From positions 15,335,501-15,399,500 of the forward strand of contig CM076955.1 of the NCBI GenBank assembly GCA_039566865.1: 64,000 nucleotides of DNA, given 5' to 3'. The first letter of the stretch is position 1. Each line of letters starts with the position of its first letter. The notes beneath the pieces were generated by a model. That model saw only the letters and a program-made list of their open reading frames with translations. It searched no databases and was not told where the DNA came from. The stretch comes from Aurelia coerulea (Eukaryota > Cnidaria > Scyphozoa > Semaeostomeae > Ulmaridae). This document shows, one piece after another, positions 12,701-24,700 of the stretch. A program made the position numbers and the translations under genes.

Positions 12701-15700
12701 AATTTGGTAGTTTCGCTGTACACTGAAATTCATGAAGGTGATACCGATCTGACTCTCTTTATTCTCGATGCAACGTATGGTCCAAGAGCATAAAGGCTTG
12801 GTAATTATTCAGAGGCCAGCTCTTTCGTTAGGGTTTTCAAAATTACGACCATACAATCACAGCCACGACCGTGTGCCTTTAACTATATGAAATATGTATA
12901 CATTAGGCCCTAGTTAGACCCGTACTTGTCCTTCTGAAGAAAATCGATCATATCTTACTTTCTCTGCTTCTCATCTTTCCCTGACATTCTAATCTTCTCT
13001 GCTAGTGTTAATAAATGTTCACTTCATTTACACGACCTGTCGTCCTATTCTGTAGCCGATTGTTTAGCCTCTCAAAAGTTTCTCCCACAGCTTTACTTGC
13101 AGCCGTTTCCCAACCCTCCCCATCAGTTTCGCCATCTTCTCGGGATTATCTCGCGATTTGGAGTGGATTTGATTTTCAAAAGCCCATCGAATAAGATGGT
13201 TGAAGGGTTTTGCCAGGGTTAAGAGTAAGAGAGGTGCAGCTTCTCGAAGTACATAATGCGGAAACTGTTACACTTTGCCTGAATTTCTGTTCAGAAAGAT
13301 TGTAATGAAATCAATATTTAGAAATTTTGGCCTTACCTCTTAAGAAAGCTAGTTTCTGTAGATCCAAGTTGCCAAATCCAAGAAAAGGATCGTTTTTCAA
13401 TAAGTCAGGGTAATTTCTTGCAAGATGACCATGAGTTGTGGCTGGTTTTGGCTTTCCTTCTGAATATGCTTGCTTTTTCAGAAGGACAACATTCGAACGA
13501 TCAGTGCCTCTTCTTCCTTCTCCAGCATTGTTTCCAGGATTGGTGTTGGAGCCTGTCCATCTGGAAACAAGACGAGAATTGTTTGGAGCGCTTTTACTTC
13601 ATTCAGTCTGAATTCACCTTTCGTACGAACAGACATTGCCTCTTACAACTTCTGCCTCTTCGCATATGTACACCTTAAAGGGGCTGTACAAGCTAAACTT
13701 CCAAATATACTACACTTTCTCTCCCCAATGCAGACAAGTAGCAGCAAATACATTGTAAATGAAGATGTTTTCTACATGTTTGAACCCCGTAGAATTCGCC
13801 AGTGCTATCAGATTTTTTGTGCCATCAACGATTATAAAGATACAGCTGGAGTATGAGCGACGAGTTTCAGATGTGTTTAGCCTAAATACGCGAAAGGCAG
13901 CCTCTAATTTGATGATATTGGCCAGCTGATTTTTATCTATGCTATTAACATTTAAAATCTTTAAAAATTGTAAAATTTGAGTAAATGTGGTGCAAAGCGT
14001 CTGAAAGTAAACATTTTCTTCTTGCAGTTGATATGCAGTTTGGTTATATTGATGGAATTATTTATCATCCAAGTCATATTTTAGTAGGTATGGCCGGTTT
14101 CAAATCAATCATTCTGTAAGAGCAAAATCAACTCCTTTTTACTCGTAAAAATTTACGAAATATATTTTGTCAAAACAGCTCCGGCCTTGTATCTGTTTCT
14201 GTGAACCTTCATGAGAATACAAAAACGGGTGTGACTGGTGTGAATATATTCAATCACAATTTACTCCAGCTCTACAGCTCCATGTTTTCTCATTGAGGTA
14301 TGTAGGCATACCGCAGCACAATGACTGAATTCTCTTAAAGGGGCTCCGTCGTCAAAATGTAAACAAATCCATAAACTCGCACGTGTCGGGGATTATCCAT
14401 TGTTCATCCATTGTTCTCTGCAGTTTGTTTGGTGGCTTGGGTGAAGCCACCAAAAAGCGACCGTTGAAAAAATCCACTTATATCCGAGCAATCGTAGAAG
14501 ATATGAATGTTTGGTTTGTTCCTTAGTGAAGTACAATAATTAATGCCCAAACAGCAACTTTCATTTTGAAAAAAATACGAAAATCCTCTGTAAACGATAT
14601 CACCTTTCAAAAAACTGCAAAAAATCATCGTTTTGTTTACATTTTGACAATGGAGCTCCTTTAAGAGTGAGACGACCAGAGACAGATCAATAGATCCTAA
14701 ATGAGAACATTTTTACACCTGATACAATGTCTCTAGTAGTTAGTTGGAGCATTGGAGCAACTATCCCCAAAGCATTGTAATCATAAAATTGGATAATACG
14801 TACTGGAAATGAATGTAATCCCCAGTGCCAATTACAAGTGTGTTTGGTACATAATCATATTCAACTGCTGGGTAAACTTGTACGATATTACCACGCTTTC
14901 CACGAACATTCAAATTGTAAATAGTCTTGCCTTCCAATTCAGTAGGACGCTTCTTGATTGAAAATCGATGGGTTCTGTAGACAGAGAACAAGGTATTATC
15001 TACTGACATTGATTTAACAAAAGGTTTCTTACAATAGCATATGTTTTTCTTCATGTATCCATGTAAGTACGGCGGCTTTGGGGGGCATGTCAATTTAACG
15101 TGATACTTCATGTGATCAGTTCGGCAAATGAGCTCACGAGGTGGCAAGGTGTAATGAAGGCAAACTCATAACTTACCTGCTGTTGCGCTTTCAGAGCTGA
15201 GCCCAAAGGATAGACAGGAAACATTTTATGCTTCTGCAATTTATAACCCTTCGATCTTCAAACAACCAACAGCAGAAACAATGGTGTTTACCTAAATTTG
15301 TTGACGTTGATGTACCAAAATCGAGGAGACTCGAGAACGACAGAGGGTCTCGCCATGTTTCATGTTGTCACTCTGAACACTACTCTAACTCTAAAATTGT
15401 GGTTTCACCAAAGTCTAACAAGCCACGGCAGCAAACAGATATTCCGGATATATCTAAATTGTTACACACTCTGTAAAAATCTTTCATTCTTTCAAATTCA
15501 GCAACTCTAAACCATTTCGATTATCTCCACCCTCAGGTTGCGCAGTACCACACGTTTTGAGGTCTCACAGCTGGCAGCCATGTTGAAAAAAATCAATTTT
15601 AGTTTGCATGTGATCAGTTACATTCTACCAATCAGAGGACGCTCTTTGAGGCTCTTCGTCAGTATCGTGTCAGCATATTTTGACAGAGTGTATACGCAGC

Positions 15701-18700
15701 TGTACTTACATGGACACATTGCCTTTAAACGCCAGTCCAGAGCGCATTGTTAGTGAAAACAAAGAGATTTCTGCGGCGGAGTATTCAAAACAGTACAATG
15801 TAACTAGCTATTGTAAACAAAGGTTTCCTCCGCCGGTCAATCAAACAGCAAAGGTAAATAAACCTGACTGGAAAGAGTGAGTTACATTTGGATGTGTAAA
15901 TCATACGAGCTGCGTGCAAAATGGAACTATGAAGAGACAACATGAGTATAAATCGAAAGCCGAAATATAAATGTAATATCTGCCACTGTGAATTTATCAA
16001 TCCGATACAGAAGCAGGACAGTAGGCACTACAATGCTCATTAGTTCTTAATTGTGGTTCAAAAATTTTATTTTCACCTCAAAATGACGTTTGATCGACAT
16101 TTTCCGATCGACTTAGGCCAATGTGAGACTAAGAAAAAAATTCAGCAGCTAGAAAGTGCGATTTTAACAAGGGATCAGTTCATAAATGATTAAAACTGGC
16201 CCATCGTAAAACTGATTGTTGCATACCGTAAATCCTAGAATAAACCTCCACCTTTGAATAAGCCCCCTTCAAATAGACCCCCAACCAAAATTCCATTTTT
16301 ACAAACAAGCCATATGAGACTTGGTCCATGATTTATGGAATCAAAAGTGAACACTGTTTTGCACGAGTCCAGCACAACTTTCGTGTGATGCCCCTCTCCT
16401 CCGACGATGTAACTTTAGTGCCTGAGCAATCGTCGTTCACATGAAAAATGATGAATTTAAGAAAATGCATTTGACTCACCTGTCTGAAAATGTCCTCCCA
16501 TATTGAGCAGTGTTTATTGCGAGACGTAACTGCAACTTTCTGGCAGTTTTAGAAAAGACTTGTACCACTGGGTTGTTCTTGAACGTGTAGCCTCGATCAG
16601 ACGCTACCCTGCATTTAATGCCAACGACATCCTCTACTGGTACTTTAGTAGATGGACGGCCATTCTGTTCCGAGTCCGTTGCCCATGAGTCGAAATCATT
16701 GGTCGAAATGTTGTATCTAAGGAAAATTATATATATCAGAAGAATCTTAGATGATACAATGGCTGCATCGTTACGTGAAGGTACTTTTATAAGAATGTTC
16801 TTTACATGGACCATGGGAATACAGACTGATGTGAGGCCTCGTAAAAGTTTGAAGCAAGTAAACGGGAAAGAAACAGAGCTTTAGCGATGTAGTCTAAACA
16901 TAGCACACAAAAATGACACACATCACTCAAGTTCCTATTATTTTCATCGATTGAAAACATAAAATATAGTAGGTCAAATTAGATTGACACAATCCCCCTA
17001 GCTAATCTACTTTTAAATCAGTTGATTTACATTAAAGAGCAATTGTCACCCAGAGTCCTTTGCGTACACGCTGCAATTTCAGACGGTCTTCAGGCTATGG
17101 CAGATGGGCCTAACTCGTCGGCTCAAGCCTCAGATGATAAAACGCCTCAAAATTCAAGTTTTCAGTGACGTCAGCAATTATCAAAAGCCACAAGTATCCA
17201 GATGAATGTTTCCTCAATCCAAGAATCAACAAACCTTTCACTTTCAACCAGAATTTCCTCATTTTGAAGGCCACTTACCTTCCGTCTGCTAACCAAAGCG
17301 CACGCCACAGCGATACATAAAATTTATCAACTGCCGAAAGTTGCCATGGCTACGAATTAACCTCGTTTCAACCCACTTTTTGATCTGAAAGTCCATAAGT
17401 CCCAGTTTGAGCAACAAAATGTGTTCTTGTTGTTGTGGTTGTGGTTGTCATTATTGTTGTTGCTGTTGTTGCTGCGATAACTGGAACTATTTTGTGAGTC
17501 TATACTTCAATGTCGATCTATATCGCAGCTTGCCCGCAAAGGATCCTGGGTGGCAATGGCTCTCTAGGAACACAGCAATAATACCCCTATGGCTAAAACT
17601 CAACATCGAAATTAAAGTTTTGAAACATTTAACTGGAAGAAAATTTTGCTGCATATTTATAAACAAAACAAACACTTCAGTTGTTGTCATTCGCGATCAC
17701 TTCAGGTGACATCTAATTTGAAAGAGACTATAATGAAGATATCAGCATTACCTGATGCGTAGTGCACAGTTTGGTTCATCGATATCAGGTACTGTCCAGT
17801 TGTAGGTATTCATGTATCCTCCAACTCCATTTCCATTGTGATTATCACGTGACCATTTGTTCAGGATGCAGTCAGGAGCAGGGATGTTGTGTGCTGGCAC
17901 TTCAGTCCATTTCCCACCAGTAATTGCCTGAAGATTGTATTGGAGATAACATTTGAATATCTAGCTAAGAGATGTGATTAAATAAAAGCGAGAGACTCGC
18001 AACTTTTGTTAAAGTCGCAGGTTGAATGAGTGTGCCACGGGGGGGGGGGGGGGGGGAATTCCATATTAAAGGTACCTGAGGATGTGCCGCAACGAAGGGT
18101 ATACGTGATCAGACTTCTAGTCCAGCCAAGGGTATACTTTTCTGCAATTTTGGCCTAGCAACGGTCTAGCCAAGAGTATCATTTTTGGCATATTGACCCT
18201 TCCCACACCCCGTGGTCCTTGGTTTAAATCAAATTTGGAATATGTTCAAGACAAGTAGACCCACCTCACATTTCTCCTTTTCAATAGGAATAGTGTTTCT
18301 TGATCCAGTGGGAAGAACACACTTAAATCTTGACTTCACGTTCTGGCTTTCTTTCTTGTAGTAGCCACATTTTGAAACGTTGTTTGTCATTATCACGATA
18401 TCCTGCAAAATAAGATGCGAACAATGCTGCAGTACTGTGGAAAAGGAATGCAGTAATTACATTTAAACCTCGTCTTTATTTTGCTAAAGACAAACCACGT
18501 CGTAGAAATTCCCTCCCTGAATCTGCACATACGAGGAGCTAAGTCCGATAGCTGTAGTACTGTGGAAAAGGAATGCAGTAATTACATTTAAACCTCGTCT
18601 TTATTTTGCTAAAGACAAACCACGTCGTAGAAATTCCCTCCCTGAATCTGCACATACGGGGAGGTACGTCCGCTATTTCTGGGTTAGGATATTTTGCTAA

Positions 18701-21700
18701 AGTGATATTTTTGGGTCTAAGCAAACTAAAATTGTGTTCATGATATTCTTTGGCATCAAATGATGTCAAATTAATATTTTTGGGTTTGTTGGAGGCAATC
18801 CTGACCTGTATTTGCATTGCTTCAGGATTTCTTATGTTCGTTTACATGTATCTAATACCGCATTCACACTTAACCAGTTAAACCAGCTTTATCCAACCAA
18901 ATTGAGATTCAACCAATCAAATGCATTCGATTTGTTTGATTGACCAATTAGAAGGCCCCATTCGATTAGCCGGTTTAGTATAAGCTGGTTTAACATGCGG
19001 TATCAATATAAAGTGAGTTGATATTTTTGTATAGGTGTCACGTGAAACTTCTCGCGAATAAAAGCAATTGAAGAGTTTCGAATTAGTATTTTTGCGTTAT
19101 AACCAATTAAGGTAACATTCAGTTTGAATCAGATTTTAGAGATAGCTCTTTTTCTGCGATGCCTAATTAAATTGCCAAGATGTTTCAGTGCGTCGGAGAA
19201 AATTGGGCCGGAGAACATTGCAGCTGCAGAATATGCCAATAACAAAACAGGATGTGGTACTAGTTGAGTTTTTTAGATTTTAAGTATTTATGTACCGGGT
19301 GTCCCAAAATGATGTATTATTGTTTGATTGCTTACATTTCCATAACCAATAAACCGATTTTCAAACAGTTTGTTTTATTTGATTGCCTAAAGGCTAAATT
19401 GTATCTTAAGATGTTGGTTGTGGTTTTACCAGTTTTTGAAAATCGGTTCATCGGTTATGGACACATAAGCAATCAAACGATAATACATCATTTTGGAACA
19501 CCCGGTATGTAGGTTGGTCTCAATTAGTATTTATTTATACTATTGTAAACCAACGATAAATAATGAAGAAATGAAGTGCGTCACGTTACCTTCCATGGAC
19601 TTGGATGCCAGTGTGGGTAGTAATCCCTCTCTTCTGGGCACTCATATCCTCTTCGCGTACCACCAGGATTTTGTCTTGTGTGCTTAGCAGTGTCGCCTCT
19701 CAAATTCTGAACGATTGAGAAGTAGTTTTGTTAAGGAAAAATGTAACTATTTTACACACATTCTGAATGGAGTAGAAGTTATTCTTGCATATATTGGAGT
19801 GAGCATTTTCATCAAAATCCGCTAAATTTCCAAAAGATTCTACAATCTCTTGAAAAAGAATTAGACTCCTTGACTTTTTCGTGTTTTTTCTGGACTAGCA
19901 ATACTTTCACCCTCATAAATTGCATCAAAAGGCACTAATTAAGCTCAATTTACATTCACAAGGGGAACGGAGGAAGGGGTTAAAAACGAGAAGAGAGCAA
20001 GGGTGAAAGGAATGTTTGATTTTCCCGTTTTCCAACTTTTATTGTAGAGAGCCTCGTTTTGCTACGACAGCCTGAGAAGGAAGCACGGAGAGCAATTACT
20101 TTTTCATAAAGAGTAATTGCTTTTTCGTAACATTTTCTTTGCTCTCAAATGCTCAAATTCATTAAGCGTATTTTTTATAAGAAACTAAGAATTCTGACCA
20201 GTACTGAAACTTTCTTGAAATTATCAGGCCTGTGCCTTCCTGAACATTTCAAAACAAGGTGTTTTGAAGCCATTCCGATGTCTAGACATTACTGAAGTAC
20301 TTTCTGAGTAATATGATACTGGAAATTTGAGAGAATAAAGAAAAACATGCTGGAGTTTCTTAATTTTTGACGATTTTAGAGTCTGAGTTTCTTACAAGTG
20401 GTTTCTTATAAAAAAAATACGCGCACTCGGCAGTATTTCTGTAATAGCATATAACTTCTCTGCTCCCCCAACTCTGTTTAATCGTGCATCTCTACGGCGT
20501 TGTTATAAGCAGTCTTTCTTGGACAGGAGATTCAAAACTCTTAACTCAGTAGTCTGCACGCAGTCTTTCTTTTATAAGATTGAAAGAACAAAGAAATCTG
20601 ACACACAAGCTGGCTATTAACTTACCTGATCTGCAGTGAATAATCCTTGGTTCCTTTCTCTCTTCTTGCAGTTTTCGTAATGTGCATTATCTTCGTGCAT
20701 ACCAAACCTGGTTGAAGTCAGAATTATGCACAGTCAGTTGGTAAGCTGTTTTGAAATTACACATAGCTTTTTATGATAAATATTTGCTATGAATAAGCTA
20801 AGGATTAGACCCAATACTGAAGTCTCCCAGCGTTCTAACTGTTTGATCCTTCTCTTCAGGGTTTCTTAGGAGTTTCCTTTAACGTCCATTGTTTATATTA
20901 TCTGTCTTCGCGACCACCAACGTAAGAATCTTATGAAATCGTACCACAGTCTAGGCATTGCTGTGAATTTCTTAGATTGTATGCAACGCCTTCGTTGAAT
21001 TGTGTCCTTCCAGCACTCAAGTTCCTTAGTTTTGCCAATCTCAAAATTGAGTTTCTTATTAGAAATACATGTATGCTGATTCGTTGATTACGATATTTCT
21101 CTGTAATTTCATCATGGGCAATAATACACCGTTGATTGCCCATGATCACATGAAATATCACGTGAAAATAGCAAAGTCGCTGTACTTACATGGACACATT
21201 ACCTTTAATCAAGAACCTCATTCAGGCTGCCTCAAGAAAACCTAGGTTCTTTTATGCGGGTTTCTACTGTAGACCATGGAATAGACTTGGAGCATTAGTG
21301 CTTAAGCAAGTCTATACTGCATCTGACAATGTGATGGACAAATCTGTTTGAATGATTAACTATTACAAAATGACCATAGCAGTGTGAACCTTATGTTATT
21401 GAATAAGCAATAAAACACCGTCAATAAATGTAATTTTTAGGAATCGGCTTGTGCTTACCTCTTGTCAGTATCACAGTTTCTTCCAGCACATTGATTGTTG
21501 TTTTCAGGAATAGTGCTATCAAAAGAGAATAAAACAAAGCTATTTTTCTCCCCAAACTACAAAATTTGAAGGAAGCAGAATTCTCTCAAGCCAAGGTACA
21601 AATAGATCAATCAATGAAGCAATGTATAGAAATCAGCACCGGGGGTATACAGTGGTAAAACGGGTAAGCTTAGGGTAAAATAAAATAAAAAGCTAGAACT

Positions 21701-24700
21701 ATTTGAACTTTCCTCCTTGGTTTTATAAATGTTTATTTAACAGTTCACAACCTACCGTTTTCTTACCATCAACACTACTCATTTTACCTTACCCATTTTT
21801 AGCCCTGTAGACCCTACCTTTTGATCTATCAATTCTTCAGTGCTTGTTTTTGAGAAATGAAGGGCATTTTTTTCTTTAAACGGTCGTCGCTTACACAGTA
21901 GAATCAACTTCACTATGTTTCAAATAACTTTGCTATACTTTAGCGTAGCTGATATATGACATGACTGCTTGAGACGAAAAACAAAACAATGCACCGTTTT
22001 GCCCATAACACCAAGGATTTTATAGTCTGTTTCACTAAAATCTGTTTAAAATTAGACTAGATGTCACATGAGATTTGCGATAACGCAAAATAACTCACGC
22101 AAAGTACTTGTTGTTATTATTCGCTTCAGTTGTTGTTATTCGCGGGCATTTTCTCATAACATCTGTTATTTGCGACAGAGTATCGTTAAAACATCCCAAT
22201 TTCCCTCAAATTCTATCAACTGCCGTCCGAAAATTTGGGTTGTTTTGGTATCTTTTTTTAATTCGCCTGAATGCACTAGACTGACGACGTGAGTCCTTGT
22301 ATTCGTTCAACGTTTTTAATCTGATGTTGTTTTTTACTCATACAAGGACTCACGACCAAACAGATTCAAAACAGAGACTAAAATCTTACGAGAGATCTGT
22401 AGAAAAATTGAGTGTCTCGAACTTTGATCTAAACAACCGATCAACGCTAGGAATAGGCACGTGGTCTGACTTTATTAAGAAAGTAGCGATCTGATTGGTC
22501 CCACCGTAAACACGGTGGAGATGGCCTAAATTAGCCTGCGTTTTGAAGCTGTATGGTCATGAGTCTCAGTTTGAAGCCATAAAATCATCCAATTCATTGC
22601 GGAAAACTCATCGTCATAAGTCTATGAACGTATGGGCCTTGTTTGCACAGTAAGTGGAACTGGTGGAACCGCATTTTTACTTACCTCGTTGATACTCCGT
22701 CTCTGAGATTTTTGCTGCACATGTATTGGACAATAAGTTCGCAATTGTTGTTGGGATTATTACATGAATGCTGATTGGTCCATTGGATTGGCATTTTCGA
22801 TCCAGCATAGTAATACATGAATCCAACATTGTATCCACCACGATTGTTGTTTTGAGAATCAAACATCCTGCAACGATATTTGAAATGAACCATTTAAAAC
22901 CTAACAATCATTCGAGTGTTATCTATTATCATGAAGCTTGACTATTGAAAAAGTTGATCAATTATTTTTGGGCTACAATCAATTTTGATTAGTTGACTTG
23001 TATGCATTTAATGTATGTATTGTTAGCTATTTTCTAGATAGTCGAATTCAAATAAAATTACAACAATTACAGCAACAACAACAACAACAACGACAACATT
23101 GGGCCTATTTTGAAGGATTTTTGCTAAATGGCAACCAGTGATGACAAACTAAATTTGTTCTGTTAGGTTTATGAAAACTGCCTGAATATTGTTGTCAAAT
23201 TAAAGTTCTACGATGATTCTACCAAATGCGACAGGACAGCAACAGATCTTCATTGTGTCCTGACAGCATATGGAACAACAAAAAAATAATGTGAACTGGC
23301 TCTGCTTGATTCCAAAGGTAAGATATATTGATTTGTTTTCTAATCATAGAAGCATATGTGATTGTCAGAATGATAAATGCTCGAAGAGTCTGTTTTGAAC
23401 AACAGCCCTTTCATGTTCAGTGTGAAAGACCAATTGCTAACCATGATGCCCGGGTGGGGGGTACTCCCATTGTAGCCTGACAGGAGGCCAAAGCAAGTTC
23501 AGGGTTAAAGAGGGCCAAAGCAAAGATTTTGAAAAATACCCTCAAATGGTAGTATCTTTTTACAGAAACCCCCAAATGGTAGTTCGTGGACCTAAAATTG
23601 GACCATTTGGTAGCATCTAGTAGTGAAGATTTTCTGCAGTTTTTAAAAATTTTCTAGTGTAAAAACTGATTGAACACAGCAAGAAAACTTCAATTCATTG
23701 ATAATTATTGCTGCAACGACCATATTGCGATGCGGAGGAGCCTTAGTTGAAATCTTTTAACTGGCCAGGAATATTGGAATACCCCCAATTGTCCCAATTG
23801 GTAGTATATGTGTTTGACACATAGGTCCATTTCGTAGCCATTTCGTAAGACCCTCAAACCGACTGGACCCCCTGTTAGGCCATAATGGGAGTACCCCCCG
23901 GGCCATGATGCTTTGTGGCACCTAAGTCGACTTTGGTATTATCAGGACTCGGGGGGGGGGGGGGTATCTTGACCCATCTTCTGACGGGGACGTGCCTTTT
24001 TGCCCGAAGATTGGTACCCATATTTCCGTAGATTTCGAAGAATTTTAGGGCCATAATTTTGTAAATGTGATGAAAACCTGGGCCATAATTCCGGGAATTA
24101 TGAAGCTTTTTCTGTAATTCCTGTACATTTGCAAATTTTCTCCAGAACAGGATCCATAATTCCGTAAAATTTCTGAAAAAGATACCCATAATTCCGTAAC
24201 GTTTTGAAGAAATGACCCCTAATAATGGCACGTCCCCTACCAGAAAGAAATACAAAGAAGCCCCGTTCACCAGTATCGGGAAGTCGTGAAGTCATTTTTG
24301 GCTTAGGTTCCCTTTGTCTTGCTTTTTATTTGAGAGGAAGCTGTACTACATGCTTTGGCAGCAGATCTTCGTACAATCAACACATTTGATCTTGTGGTTT
24401 GCACTACCCTCGGTACCAGACGCTATTTGAAATCTTTTTGGAGAGTGTGGTACCCAGCGTAGGTAGGCACAACCTTCAGTTCAAAATTTCCTCCTGGATT
24501 GCAAACAAAATTTGGGAAAGTTTATATTAAGAAACAGACAAAGCATTAAACTTTCTAATCAGAGTAACACATTTTGAAAGCAGATTTTGCTAATGCAACC
24601 AAAAGACGATTTCTTGAAAGTTTGCGATAATATTGCAATGAGGTGCATGCTGCCAAAACGCTGTACATTTCGGAAAAATGAATATCCTTAAAGAGACGTT

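Noticed and set aside
15177..15235. Possible extra exon in intron 9 of gene A (AG...GTAAGT, open in one frame)
   Set aside because: Phase 0-0 does not fit the phase-2 borders of exons 9 and 10, and gene B has no counterpart.
17407..17709. Cys-rich 100-codon plus-strand frame
   Set aside because: The cysteines come from a GTTGTTGTT microsatellite; no homology or splice context.
15697..21205. Shared GCTGTACTTACATGGACACA at 15697 and 21178 as duplicated exon ends
   Set aside because: No open, phase-compatible exon precedes either donor-like site; more likely old repeat copies.
23875..24300. 131-codon minus-strand frame
   Set aside because: It is a translation of degenerate CCATAATTCCGTA monomers and a poly-G run.
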